From Zerene cesonia (Eukaryota; Arthropoda; Insecta; Lepidoptera; Pieridae), in the NCBI RefSeq assembly GCF_012273895.1, contig NC_052130.1, positions 2,604,001 through 2,668,000 on the forward strand: DNA of 64,000 bases, written 5' to 3'. Made by a program: the position numbers and the translations under genes. The stretch's first letter is position 1, and each line of letters opens with the position of its first letter. Below are positions 45,001 through 59,575 of the stretch, piece by piece. Below the pieces are notes generated by a model, which was not told where the DNA came from, did not search any database, and saw only the letters and a program-made list of their open reading frames with translations.

Positions 45001-48000
45001 ACGTGGGGCACTTTTTGTTATCTTTGGAAGGGACCGTGATTTTCCCGCTCATAATCATTTCTTTTTCCATCCATAGATAAAATTTATTTTTATCTGTGAC
45101 ACCACGTTACAAATGTAATTATATAAAAAACCCTCGTAATTATTTTTGTACTGTCATCTATATTTAAAATCACTATAATTTATATTTACAGAATTGTAAT
45201 ACAGTTAGCGCTAGCGGCGTCTAGCGGTTTAGGCTGTGATTAACGTTCGTTACCTAAGCAACTATTTACTACATGATCAAAACTTATTTGATGATTTAAT
45301 GTATTAAACGATTGACCTGAATGTTTAATGATTATTTGAAAGTACGGAATGGGTTTGATGTCTACAATTTTTAAATCCCGACCACAAAGAAATAAAATAT
45401 AATAGTTTAAAAAAACTATAAAACACGCTTTAACAAAAATCATATTTTGCAAATTGAAAACTGGAATAATTTTATCAAATTAGTGTATTGTCATCGGTCC
45501 TCAATAAATCTACAAAGTTTGAACGAAATCTGGCCGTTTAAAGTGGGTCAAAATCGCGCCCAAAGAAGTCAGTTACAAACAAACAAACAAACATACAAAC
45601 AAACAAACAAACAAACATACAGGTGAAGTTAATAAAAGCGTGTTAAAAAAAAGACACGCTCTCTGTCTATTGCATTCGATTTTCAAACATAATTCGGATA
45701 ATTCAATATAACACAATTTGAATTAATTTAGAACGCAGTTAATTTCAACATTATAGACGTCACTGTAACAGATGAGCTGCGTAAATTGAATAATAAATCT
45801 TGCGAGTGGCGGTTATCTTCCGGACAATCGATTTTGTAAGCTGATAGCACTGGGATTTGGATTTTCGGCGCCCACTCAATTCTTAAAGATATTGTCATAT
45901 CAGTTATTATTTTGGTAACTTTATCCAAACAACATTTCAGGGAAAAGTTTGTTATATTCGGATCGTATCACTTTGATATTTGAATAAACAAGCACACATA
46001 AATACTTACTTATTATTGTCAGAAATGAGAATACGCTATCTATAAACAATCTATAGACAGCGCAAAAAAGTAGATCACTATTAAAATGGTATATGCTATG
46101 ACACTTGAAGAATAATTAGAAAATTCGATCATGGTCAATAATCGCTAAATGAAATGTTTATAGGAATTTGTAGGAATATGTTTTTAATATGCTATCAAAT
46201 ATTCATATAATATCTTGAATATACCATATGTTTTTGTTCGTTTTTATGATGCATCATTTATTGGATCATATACTTTAAAGCATTATAAAATACTTTTTTT
46301 AGTTCAGTCCTCTTAAAGAAAACTCATATATCTTTTTCAAGCGAACGTCGTTTTATGATATATCATAAACGCCTGTAAATGAACACACAATGTTTATGTA
46401 CTAATATTATAAGCAATTTACCCAATCAACCCCGAATGATAAGACATAAAAAGTCTTTTATAAGCTATTTGCACCTTAGCGGCATTAGGTGTGCGTTTGA
46501 TTATTATATTAAAAAGCAATTTTCTTGTATTGATATTTTAAATCCAGATGACGTGGTCATACAAATAACGGAACAGAAAATTTGTACATTTAATATTACA
46601 AAGATGTAACTTTTGTATTTTTGTACGTTTGTAAGGTTTTCACGCAAAAACCATATACCTCCATTTCAAAAATTAAGTATTTCTCCATTAGAATGCTGCA
46701 ACTCCACTGAGTGACATAGGTTATACCTATATGTAATTTGGGCGAAGTCGGAGCGAACAACTAGTCTAATATATTTTAATACTACAAGAACATATTTTAG
46801 TGCGGTAAGTACTTATAATTAAACGACATTCTGAAGAGGTTTTCAAACGTTTTCAAAGTTAAATAAGCATGAAGTTATGTTCATTCTATTATCCATGAAG
46901 TATATGATTCATCTTTTTGAGAAAGGCATATTATATTAGGATGAACAAACATTGTTATCTATAGCCTCCTTGAACTACGCAATCTTTTTATCTTATAGCA
47001 AACCAATCATAATTTTCAATTTAGGTTTCATCCATCCTTTATATTATGAAAAATATTAAATTACGTATCATCCCAGTAATATCGAAAACTTGTATGTATA
47101 AAGGCATGGATGTTTGCTTTACTTGTTTGATTGTATCCTCATGAAATTTGATTCAGAGATAGATATATCTCATTTTGGGTTAGTTTGGCTGTTTTTTATC
47201 CCGGGTAACAAACAACAATTATAATTATTAGCTAAAAACTAGCTAATAATCTATACTAATATTATAAAGCTGCAGAGTTTGTTTTTTTGTTTTGAACCCA
47301 CTTATCTCAGTAACTACTGGTCCGATTTGAAAATTTCTTTCAGTGTTAGATAGCCCATTCATTGAGGACGGCTATAGGCTATATATGTACCACGGGCGAA
47401 GCCGGGGCGGACCGTAAATGTAAATAAATGGTTTGATTTGAGGGAATTTAAAAACAATGCGCAAGGCATATAGGCAGTCATAAAAGTTAATAAGTATTAA
47501 ACATAGCAAAAGTTTAGTAAACTAGGGTATAATATACACAATGATTGGTTTTTTCTTATTCTGGGGTGAAGAGAAATAAATTGGCATTGACATTGATAAA
47601 ATAACCTATAAAACTAAACGACAAAAATGTAGAAAGACAGTAAAAAATAATAGGAACTTACTCTTGTACTGACCTCTAGGAAACCCAAGTAATATAAGAG
47701 GTACGGGGTATCAATTTATCAGTAAATTGCTCAATAAGAATGTCAAGTTAAACGAAACTAGGCCAGAAGTCAAATCGAGTGTCTCACAAGCATCAAAACA
47801 AACGATTTATACGAGTTTAGAAAGTGGATCCCATGTTATTGTTGATAGAACTTTGTTGAGGGCCCATCGCATCGTTAAATAAAAAGAGTTTTATATTGTT
47901 ACATATTCGAATCCTTTCATGTTCGTATGCTACTTTATACTTTTAGTATATTTTATAACCGTAATTTTAAATCAATTTCATGAACTAAGTTGTGACGACC

Positions 48001-50745
48001 AACTTGTGACTTTTTAATTACATTGTGCTGTATTAATGATATGGCGAAAAAAATTAAGGTTTTTCAGATTTTTATCGACACTAGCTTTCCGCCCGCGGCT
48101 TCGCCCGCTTATTGGAAGGAAGAATAGACAGACCCGAAGCTTTCTAGACATAGCTCTCGTTTCCTTGGAATTAGGTACCGGGATAAAAACTATGCTCTAT
48201 CCTTTTTCGGGTCTCAAACTATGTCGTTCAGCCGTTCATGAGTTATAAATAGTGTAACTTACACGACTTTCTTTAGTAAGTATATATACAGAACAGACAT
48301 TTTTTAAGAATGTATATTACTTGTCTTATCTGGAATTGGGTAAGGATAGAACTGTGACCACAAACACACGAGCCGAGCGAGTGAATGCCGTGTAATTTAC
48401 TAAGTCGTGGAAAAAGTTCATAATGAACAATGATCATAGAACAGAGTTGGTAAATTTTAGATGTTTCTAGTGAGTCTTAAGATTTACCGAAAATTGAGTT
48501 AGAGCTTCTTAACTAATATAGGTATACAATACTAATATAGGTAAAATCCATAATCGAGTGCCATTTTATCATGACTTAGCATTTTATATCGAATAATTAT
48601 CACTAAGCAATTATTATAACCTTATGCATTAACTATTTACCATCATTTATGAGCGCTCTCTCTTATCCTATCACGATATTGTCATTAATCTATGTACTGC
48701 TTACCACATACTGAAGTTGAAAATATCACCACGTTTTCCTAAATATTATTCCATAACTAGTAACCTCATCATACATTCCTTTCCAGGTTACAGCAAAATG
48801 ATTAATATTACAATCAGTTAAGACGTTATATACATTAGTATAAAAAATCCTTTGAAAGCGCACTATCGGCCTCATTAAACAAAAACATATAAATTAAGTT
48901 AAAAATAACCACAAAGTACGAGTGGAAAACATGTCACACGAGCGTTTGTTAACAGTACACGTTCCGTGGTACATAAAAATGATTGACGCAAACCATTCAA
49001 TGGGATTCAATGAATAGCCGCAATAAACATCAGTATGAATATGATGTTCTTATTCACATAATGTGATGCGAAAGTATTATTTAGGATAGAAACCTTGGAT
49101 TTTGAGGTTGCGTATTTAAAATCTATGAAAGCGGATTATGGATAACGCAAATCTAAATAGAAAATGTTAAATTATGTTTTATCTTCAAAAGCATTAGGTG
49201 TGTAAAATTTTCAAATATCAGCTTAAAATATTTGAAAATTATAACGCAGTATATAGAAAACTTCAATGAACTAAGTACAAAAGTATCTCCTCAATAACGT
49301 AAACTAACGAACAGGTGAATGATCTTTAAACATCCAGAAAAGGTCTAATAGGATCTCCGAATGATCCAACCTTCCAAGATTTATGGCGCTTAAACGTACT
49401 GGAAGAATTGACTTATACAACTAACAGCGCAGGTTCTCAAACTTTGACACATTGACATACTGTGGTCTTTTTGTCAAATAAGTTTAACGCGAGTTATCCT
49501 AATCGAATTTTAGATCTCGGAACGTGCTCTGCTTATCTATATTTCAATACTAGCCTTCACTATATAATTACAATTTTAAATCCGTATCAGTATCCCTGTA
49601 TTTCTTATATTCATAACGAATAAGGTGTGAAATGTATAACATATGATATGTATTATAATATTTATCGTAATAAATTTATTTAATATAAGCATGTGAAAAA
49701 TAATAGAAAAAAAACTCACGAGAGTAGGTATATTGTACTCACTGACTTATTTTTTAATGAATAGAAAAAATTCGATCATTAAAAACTAAAAATTCAAATT
49801 TTTTGAGGTTCTATCCAACTTGGGTTGTTATCTAGTCTACTTTGAGAAAGACTGATTTAAAGAGCTGGAATATTAAATGTTTCTTTGTACTTTTTTTCGA
49901 CGATTAAGGATATTTTGAATTTCGTTATGGTAGCTGCACCTGGAATAAATAATGCCTTAAATGGAACAACGTAACTTTGAGCTGATGGAAAGGTATACAA
50001 AATTCCATGTGTCGTATTGGACCTTTTTTTAATCTGCCACATTTATAATAAAAGTATGAAATTGTATATAATATTGAAGTAGATAAATATTTATTTAAAA
50101 CGATTTAACCGCTGTTTTTGAGTTATTTTCTGACTTAATAATATAATTACAATATTTCTATACTGTGATTATTTTATTACATCATAAAAAAGGACATAAT
50201 TTTATTTATTTAACCACACCTCACTAAAATAATTTCACTTTTTTAGCCCAAAAATAACAATTTATATGAAAAATAAGATTATTGAAAAATTTCTTCAAAG
50301 CGATTTCAGTTTTCATTACGTATTCTAAAACAGTAACTCCATAATGAGATTTAAATGCCGTCAAGTGAAAACTCCCTATATTTTAAGTATATTTTCAGCG
50401 AACACAGGATAACTTCGTTAACCTTTTGAAAGCATTGATTATGAATACAATTTTGAATAAAGCATCAATATTGAAACCTAAATGTTATAGGTAAAATTAT
50501 GTTATAGGTAAATTTCGTCTCCATCGAATCAAATTGTAAATTAATGTTTACTTTACATTATATCTATTGGAATTGTATATATAATAAAGGATAACACAGG
50601 TAAGTTACGATGGCAATGCTTGAGCGTAGAACTATCTAGAACGCACACATTTCTAACACCAAAACCTATACATATTAATATTGAAAATATCTCAAGTTGA
50701 ACCTCGGAAATAGTTAATACTTCATTAGATCGATTCGAGTAATCA
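42087..50745. other. Non-coding region upstream of the cyclase start codon (left half)
   Basis: No coding exon is supported. A splice acceptor at 42087-42089 (minus strand) shows that the DNA just right of the first coding exon is intron. Repeats seen: a fold-back element with its right arm deleted (43137-43222), a jockey-like tail 'ggtgcacaataaagtatttt' (43332-43351), a stretch including 'gtctgtcaccaggctgtgtc' (about 43790-43970), an (acaa)n tract within a dispersed repeat (45490-45650), and retroelement tails at 46615-46770, 47250-47415 and 48070-48260. Confidence 0.6.
45490..45650 (+). repeat. Dispersed repeat with (ACAA)n microsatellite
   Basis: 'gtttgaacgaaatctggccg', 'gggtcaaaatcgcgcccaaa', then about 48 bp of ACAA repeats interrupted by two 'acatac' units, then 'ggtgaagttaataaaagcgt'. 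It resembles a lepidopteran dispersed element whose 3' part carries this microsatellite. Confidence 0.65.
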
Positions 50746-51249
50746 ATGAGTATCAGCAAATGTAAACCAAAATTTAGGCATCAAATAATTAATCATTACG
50801 TGTGTGACATGTGTGTGTGTGTGTGTGCGTGTTTGTGTGCGTGTGTCTGTGTGATATTTATATGTCAACCGAGATTTTATATCAACGCAACACAAAAACC
50901 CATGCATCATGCATTCCATAGCGGTACCGCGATTGACACCTCCAAAATATCGTATGGCGTTTTCTATCAAACAAATACCTCACGTGCGGTAAACCTTTTA
51001 GAGACAATAGCGAAAGTGTTGCAGAATAATAATCAGGATGAATCAAGGTTGCTTCTAAAAATACCACAGGGATACCGGACAAGCGATGGTTGTCATTATT
51101 TTGACTATAATGATTGTAGGGTTGGCTCCAAAATTTTTAAATTAATTAAAAATGTAAATTTAAAAGTTAAACTCCATGTTATATCATGCTTTAATATTCT
51201 GCAATTTGCAGGTGTATTGAATACTTTCGGAGCCTTAGCATGCATGTAA
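50746..51249 (+). other. Unexplained open frame (167 codons)
   Basis: The frame runs MSISKCKPKF to ALACM. Its first third is generated by the (TG)n tract at 50801-50853 (VCVCVCACLC). The remainder (about residues 45-140) has mixed composition, e.g. KPMHHAFHSGTAIDTSKISY and SRLLLKIPQGYRTSDGCHYF, with no family I recognise. An overlapping minus-strand frame also exists. It may be chance or the remnant of a transposon; I do not claim a gene. Confidence 0.2.
50801..50853. repeat. (TG)n microsatellite
   Basis: Interrupted TG dinucleotide run with C and T substitutions (gtgtgcgtgtttgtgtgcg). Confidence 0.9.
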
Positions 51250-51333
51250 TAGAATTAATGTACACAGTAAACTTAATTTTGTCCCAGGCATTTCTGATGA
51301 CAACAAATTGTGCAGTGCATCTTATATAAATAC

Positions 51334-51541
51334 TAGCTGCGCCCCGCGGTTTCACCCGCGTAAGTCCGTATCCCGTAAGAATATCGGGATAAAAAGTTGC
51401 CTATATGTTATTCCAGTTATCCAGCTATCTGCTTACCAAATTTCATTGCAATCGGTTCAGTAGTTTTTGCGTGAAAGAGTAACAAACATCCATACATCTA
51501 TACATCCATACAAACTTTCGCATTTATAATATTAATAGGAT
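51334..51541 (+). repeat. Retroelement-like 3' tail repeat
   Basis: Well-preserved copy: tgcgccccgcggtttcaccc, gtaagtccgtatcccgtaag, ttattccagttatccagcta, and end gcatttataatattaatagg. Confidence 0.88.
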
Positions 51542-54500
51542 CTACCAATGATTATTAAAATAGTCTGTATTAATCAATACCATGAAAGCCGCTCGACGAA
51601 ACACCACAGTATTTAAAAAAGTCAGTAGTCTACTGTTGCAGTGAGTGAGGGAAAAACAAGGGTCCTTTCCCGTCGACCTTGTGCATATTATTTAAATACA
51701 TTGACCACTTAAAAAGGGTTCACACGCAGATTCTCTTATTCGTCAACCATTATTAAGAATAAGTAGTATAAGCAATATTATGTGCATATATGTATAGTAG
51801 TAATAACATAGTAACAATATTTTATATATTTTTGTATTGTAACACCCCTACTTCACATTTGTGTGACGCCATTCTGTGAGCTGATGCGAAGTCGAGCCAG
51901 AATAAATATAAAGTAGTTTTATCGACTGACTAAATATAGGATTTCTCATTGGAAGTAATGTTTTAACAATTTTATACGAACAATATGCAACGGATTATCT
52001 AGAACGCATGAAGATGCAATTTTCAAGCTATTTCTTTCAAGAAAATGAATTTATTTTTCTGTTGCAAATATAAAATGAGGGTATACTATGCATGATATCT
52101 TAGCTTCTTTGGTATAATTTTCTCTAATATACAAATCGTGATATCAATCATCAATCGTGTATAATATTGAATGAAAAATGTGGTAACAATGTATTTTCAT
52201 AAAATAATTGAAGATGAAAAGGATATGCAATCAAAAAATAGTCTGTATTATTCCATCACATTCACTTCACTGTATGAATCAGTATATGTCATAAATCAAT
52301 CGAGATTTTATTCAGAACAGAAACAAAAATAGGTTTATTACAATTCTTACACCTTACAAAGGGATCAGTAACCCTCCGAATCTACTAGTCCCATTTGTAG
52401 ATTCACAGTGAAATTAGGTACTTACCCAGATAACCTTGTTAAGTAGTATACACATAGAGATTAACATGATTAAAATACAAAAACAAAAAACTACAACCGG
52501 TTTCAGAACATCAGATATATAACTCGTAGTTTTCGCAATTGAATTAAATTTTAATGTGAGAAAAACGCCAGTGTGCTATTGTTTTTATTGTCGTGAACGA
52601 AACCATGTAAATACAATTCCATCAAGATGTAACAATACAAAGTATAAATAATGAACAATATTTTTATCCAGAAAAATATCTGTATACATAGAGTCACAGA
52701 TAATATAATGCGTTACACAATGCTGATAGAGTATAGACTTATTTTGTCACTTTGTTTCCTAAACAGAAATATTGCCATTCAACTGTATACGGTTATTGAA
52801 CAAAATGCTGGAATACGTCAATAATCTAGTAATTTATCGTCATCATCAGCTATATATTTCAATCCTATATTTCAATCCTTTCCTGTAATTAGCTGATATC
52901 ATATAACAGATTTTCGATGCCCTAATGTAAATTTAATGACCCCAGTTTTGTTTTGACAGATATGATAAATTTATTTTGAGCTAGCGATTTCTGCGATTTC
53001 GTTCTCCGTGAGATATTAAACATTTTAATTTAGGAACTTGATTTATTGTTATTTATTTTTGTTTGGTTTTAATCAAAATTTAAATCTAAAAAATAATTGG
53101 ATGGGTGGTTAACAACTATTAGAAAATCTTGGGACTTGTCCCTTATGTACCTATTATTATTAAACTTTTATAAAACTATTAAATATATATTTTTATTTAA
53201 AAACATTTCACTTAATTACTAGATCATGTCCTATATTATTATAAAAACAAACTTGTAGAAAATGTATAGTCCTTGTTTTTTGTGAGTTGTTGTCCAACAG
53301 TTTGGCTTTCATTAAATAACGAGGCTTGTAAAAAAGGGTGCGACGTGAGTTGCGAGTGGAATGTTCAAAAGTCCCGGACACTAGCATATTTAAAGCTTAA
53401 AGCCGCAATTTAAAAGTATACGTAAGTATATGCAATATGTATGAGGAGATTGATAGAATAAGAAATTTATATACATAAGTACGTTGCAGTATTATTGTTT
53501 TGAAAGAATTATGGTTTGTATTAGAGTTATCAAAATTTTCAACTCGACACTGCTTATTAAAATGTAAATTGGCTTATTTTTAGGACGTACTGATATTATT
53601 ATTTCCTTTAATTAAAATCAAAACGAGAAAATCCCAGCGATCCATGGTTGGAACGACATTTCTGTGTAAACATAATAATTGACAAAGTTCTATTCTTTAA
53701 TTTGAACTGCACATTTTATGTTTTTACTTTATACCAACATCTTGTATTTAATCACAGGTTGCTTAAATATATTTTAAATATTAAACGATTTTCACTTGCA
53801 ATCGCATACAGTAGAAACTAACATCCTATCATAATTATTGTATAGATAATTATGATAACTCATCACACTATCGTATAAAACAATGTCGCTTCCTCTATCC
53901 CTATGTCGCTACGTATGCTTACATCTTAATCTTCAAAGGGCAAAAACTAGTATAATATAAAAAATTCAAGATTCTTATAGCGGAACCATAATAATAGTTA
54001 CAGACCACTTATAACTTTCCTCTCTCATATGCAGTGTCCACCCTTTATTGATTTCTGATTTAGACAATATAGCCTCACCCAATTTCTATTTTATTGCCTT
54101 CCCTCGCCCATCCAGTTAGATATTAAACTGCCCTTTATATGTGTGGCGCAATTAAATTACTTTTTAAAGATTAATTGGTACGTGCTTCGCCGACTGTTTT
54201 GTGATACCGCTTTGTGTGTTTTATTTGTTTTAGCTGTTGTTATTTTATTTATAGAAGCTTTATTGCTGTAAATAAGTGTTTTATAAGGCAATTTATATAT
54301 AATTGTTTTGTGAACATCTATGTTTAAATCAAATAAAAGTTTTAATGATAATTTTGTCCCAAGAAGATCAATTTTTCTGTTTATTTTTTTTTATTTAAAT
54401 CGAAACTAGGTCAAAAGCTTGGTACCCATATTTTTGATTTCATTTATCTTTATGAGTAACTAGCTTGTACATATATATAGGATAACATCTCATATCAAAA

Positions 54501-57500
54501 TATGGTATACGTGTGGTATACGGTCTGAAATACATTTTTTCTTGTGCAAATAAAGATTAAAGAAAAATTACTGTAATAACTGTAAATGTCATAGTAATAG
54601 CTCTAAGACTTTTTTTTGCATCTGTTTTAAATTTTTCATAAGCAGATCTTTATTCAACCGTATGTATGATTCGTTTTTATTTACTCTCTGTCAAAATGAC
54701 CGAAAAAAAGTTATTGTGAGTAATAACTTTCTGATCAAAATAGCAAAATAAGGAATCGTTTTTTTATTTGATGGCCTTATAATCATGAAATGTTGTCAAT
54801 TGGAGTTGCTCTATTGTCAAGATGTAGGTGCATATATGTATATTGTATATCTACTTATTATGGAAAACATTTCAATAGCGCAATTCAGAACTTGTGTCGC
54901 TGCGACTTATTATATTTGTCTCTTTATTTCCTCACTCTCTCTGATAAAAAATATGTGAAATGAACGTTATCTGAGCTGATGCTATATAATTCGACAGGGG
55001 CTCCAAACGCGATCTTTAAGTCCTTTCGTTCCGGTAATGGATTTAACGTGTAGAACATAAAATTCGCGCCAAGAGAAATGACTTAGATAAATTAGGATAC
55101 AACGCATAGGGATTCAACATATTTTTGATATTATATATTGCTATATGAGGATGACACGTTTTTAATTTAAAGTGGTTTTAAGGTATCTACTTCTTGCCTT
55201 TAAAGTGACATTTTATAATTATCTTCAATAAAAGAAGGATATAATAATGATTCGCTAATCTTCGTAAACTTTTTAAATTTCTATATAATCCACTGAAACG
55301 GAGTTAGATTACATGTTATAGCTGCGTATAAAATTGGAAATAGATACTTATTATTTTTTATTTAATACTTTGACTTTATTTAAAAATTAATGTTTCGTCA
55401 TCAATGGTGAATATAACACAATAAAATTAATTAAATCTTTTGAAATGAATAAAAACAATCAGGTAAAGAACTTACTATATTGATTGATGAATGTTTCGTA
55501 AGTGTTACAAAAATATACCAATTTCTGAAGATATATGTGTGCGATATATAAAAGCCTTGAAGTTTCAGTAGGTTAAAATGAGAGTATAATTTGGGAACAA
55601 AATGTATTTGAATGTCTTTGTATGCCTCAGTAAATTACTAGACGATGATATTGCGTTATTGTATGGATTTTTTTTCAATACTCATTGTTTAGAAATAGAT
55701 TCATAAATATTATATATGCATATAAAAGCTGTTACAAATGTAACGATAATATTTGTTTAGGTTTTTGAAGATTATAGAATCATTCCAGAGGTCATCATGG
55801 TTTCCACAATAGGCGTTTACAAACAAATCAAAAAAGTAAGAAAGCGTTAAATTAATGAATTAATATTAAATTAATGCTTTGTTATAAGCAAATATTTCAT
55901 ATACTTTTTTAAGTAAGTTTTTTACAGTAAGATTTTATCTCTCCTCCGCCGGTCATAGAGACATTGTGCTGTGAGAATTTATTAAAATTGGATCGAGCTT
56001 TTCAATCTCCATAAAATGTAGAAGCAAACATGAACTATAAATATTCTGGGTAAAAATGGATTTATTTAATTTTATTAAAAATTTTGGTCAATATACGTAG
56101 GTACATTAAATTGGTATATCTTTTCAATGTAGCATTTAGCAACAATTTTAGAAATCAAAGCAACGTAATATTTTCAACCATATACATTTAACCAAAGATT
56201 GGAATGTTAAAGGAAGTACTGTACTTATAATTTGTAGTATATAATATATTAAAATATTGTGTATTTATAAACCATATACTTAATATTCCTAATACTAGAC
56301 TCGTTGTACCAATCAGGAATCTATCTATCTATAGACAACTATATGTAAACTACACACACAACACAACGAATATCTAATATTTTTTTATAATTTGTGCGTC
56401 TGGTATTTATAAAAGAAATGATATAAAGGTTAACAAGAAAGCGGAAAATAAAATTTCGCGAAGCTTGTATTTATTTAATTTTCTGTTTAAAAATATTCTT
56501 AAGTGGATGATATGAGAGTGTTACGTCGTTACGTCATCTTATGTTATGAAGCAAAAAGCTATAACATGGCTTATTCTGTCTTATAAGCGTTATCTCTACA
56601 TTCTGATTATTTGCCCGCGTAGTCGCAGGAAAGATAGACACGGTGTTTGCCTCGCATGTTCCTGTTCCCGTGGGATCTCGATGAAAACTATCCTATGTCC
56701 TCCTGGTTCTAAGCTACCTCTGCAAAAATTTCCATTCAAATCGGTTAATTCGTTCTTGATTTATAAATAGTGTAACTAACACCACTTTCTTTTATATATA
56801 TAAGATTAAATTCTGGGCAATTCAGAGCGAGTAATATACAGGAAGCCAGGGGTTAAGGTGGAAGTGCAAAATCTGATTGTGTTTTGCTTTGACACATAAA
56901 AGAAACTAGACTATGATACCACCTTCATTTAAATCCCTAATCTGTAATCCGCAAGGATGGGATCGTTAATCCCATTTGAGTTGGGTAACAAGTCATCTTT
57001 AATTGCCTAAGTAGTTTATATGTTACATGTGATAATCCAGATATATCCATGGGTTGAATTAAAGATTTATTCAGGAATTAGCAGGAATTAGCACAAATGG
57101 ATGGATTGGGTAAGTCGGATTTACTACGAGTATCTTATATTCTCTGTAATGTAGGTTAAATAACAATATATTAGATTATATAGATAATCTAATATATTAT
57201 TAGGTAGGTGCTTAAATAATAAGTTTAAAACAAAATATCAATATCCTGGTGTATGTAATCATTTGAAGTATTAAGTCTAATAATATAAAAATAAGATGTG
57301 ACCCCATAAACACTGTTTTTTTAAGCGTAAATTTGTATATAGTCTTATTCTTAAGATTTCTTAAGTTTTCTTAAGGCTTCATAATAGCTAACCCTTGATA
57401 AAAAAATTCATTATAAAATAGGATTAGCGACATCAATTCTGCTGTTCGCGTATGATGCAGTAGCCAAGAGAAATAGGGACTCGTTTTTATATCTTCAACC

Positions 57501-58933
57501 ATTATTTTTTTCTTTATTTAAAAAAAAGAGGGGTAACGCTGAAAAACATTTAACGTATGTTATTACATTGATTTCAAATTAAGAAAAACAATAACACGAG
57601 TTGTAAGCGATCGTTTTCTATTATCACAAAGAGCTGACCTTTTTCAGCGGATCTGGTATTCTGTAATCTGTTCCTTAAACATTTCGTACTGTTAAAGTCG
57701 AACGATTTATGGTCATTGTATTTGTATTGATCATCAATTGTGATCAAATTTGATAAAGATGTTTCATCTCTAATAACCCAATCAATGGATGAAATTAAAG
57801 TACAGGGGTATTTTTAACATATTTTAGTCGGTTCGAACCCCAGGTATGGCAAGCAAAACGTTGAATACAGCTTTTCTATCTTCAATTTTTTTTACGAATA
57901 GTATACTAATATATAATAGCACTATTAAGAGTATTTTCAAGTGGCATTCCAGAATTCCAACCCTTATATAATGTATAAATATATAGTTTCTTCAAAACAA
58001 TAGGGACGTTAAATACTTTCAAGAGATCGTAACAATATTTTTAATTAAACCGAGAAACGGTTACTAACGCGCTTTTGTATTACGTCTCAAAACTATTCGG
58101 TTAAGTAACGACTCTGTAATTAAAAGAGGAAATGAAATTTTAGTATAAAAGTTTATCTACAATTCTTGTTCATTTAATTCACATATATTTAATATATAAG
58201 TATCTTCTTTATAAAGAAGGTATAGAAAATTAAATACGTCACTTGAAATATGCATAAATTAGATATATTGTTTGTAGGTACACAGCAATAAACTAACAAA
58301 GAAGAAATCATCAAATGCAATTTGTATTATCCTTAACTTTAATATTGACTTACGCATTTTGCATCTTTTTCTTTATTACTAGAAATTTTTAATATTATAT
58401 TTTACACAATGTATCTCAGAGCTAATTTAATTACATAGAAAATTTTACTCTTCTTCCTCATAAATATTTAATTTAATATTGTATTTGATAAAATTGAACA
58501 TTAATATGCTAAGCAATAAACTTAATATCCACAAGGCATATTAAAATATTGTTTTAATATTATCTGCGGCAGATATGCATACAGACTGTTCTAATTTCTG
58601 GATTATTTCAACATTTGAATTAATATTTCGAACTAATTAGTGTCACCAATCGTCATCCAATATCCGCAAAGAGTCAATATTTACGGAACCTTTAAGCTTT
58701 GAAGTAGACCAACGTAAATAAACCCTGCAAGCGGAAGCGAGACAGCGTGATGTGGAATAGTGCTGACTCTTTCGCGTTTGATTTGACAATAGAATTCAAT
58801 TGTTAAAGCAAGTTGCAAATGGTTATTCAATTCTTTGTGTGATTGTGAGTTTGATTGTCTTACAAGAAAATTTTAAAGTTTGGCATCCTTGTATTGTATG
58901 TATTCTCCGACGACACTTTTTGTAAGATCTACC

Positions 58934-58973
58934 GAATTAATTTATTGATTATTATTAATCAATAAATTAATTC
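58934..58973. repeat. Perfect AT palindrome, 17-bp arms
   Basis: gaattaatttattgatt, a 6-base spacer attatt, then aatcaataaattaattc. It can form a hairpin or cruciform. No gene context. Confidence 0.85.
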
Positions 58974-59444
58974 AAATTAATTAATTCAAATTCAATTGAT
59001 CATAATAATTTCTTTCTAATTATTAATATATGGTATAACAATAAATATTTTAATTTATTTATTTTTTTATTTATAAATATAAATGACTTTAAATAATATT
59101 ATCTAAATCCAAACCAACCAAGGCTTGGTATTTAGAGTGTTTAAAAACTAATAACATTTTTATCCTATTAAGAAAGTAGCGACAATGAAAAGTAATTTTG
59201 TTTTCGCTTCCTGTATTCATGACCTGCAATGTTAATTAATACTGGACATAAAATACAACCACTATGTTGATAGAGATCGCAATGTCTCATTTATCGAGGA
59301 ATGCAAACCAATTATGGTAAATTGAAAGATATTTTAGCGGTGGTGATACTTTTGTTTTATATTCATAATTGGGTCATGTTATATGTAGGGATATTACAAA
59401 AAGGCAGACGAGTGCGTAGAATAAAGAAATTTGGACTTTTTTTA

Positions 59445-59575
59445 TGTGGACAACTGACCTGGTTCGCCTGATGGTATGCGATCGCCACCGCCCATGATCA
59501 TTCATAGAGGTAGTGTAGGTGGAAGGGATAAGGTTTGACGACTGGAAAGAAGAAGAAAAAGGAAACGGGACTCCT
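59445..59575 (+). repeat. SINE-like fragment
   Basis: 'ggttcgcctgatggtatgcg' and 'ccatgatcattcatagaggt' match the start of the element at 25875-26165. Confidence 0.6.
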
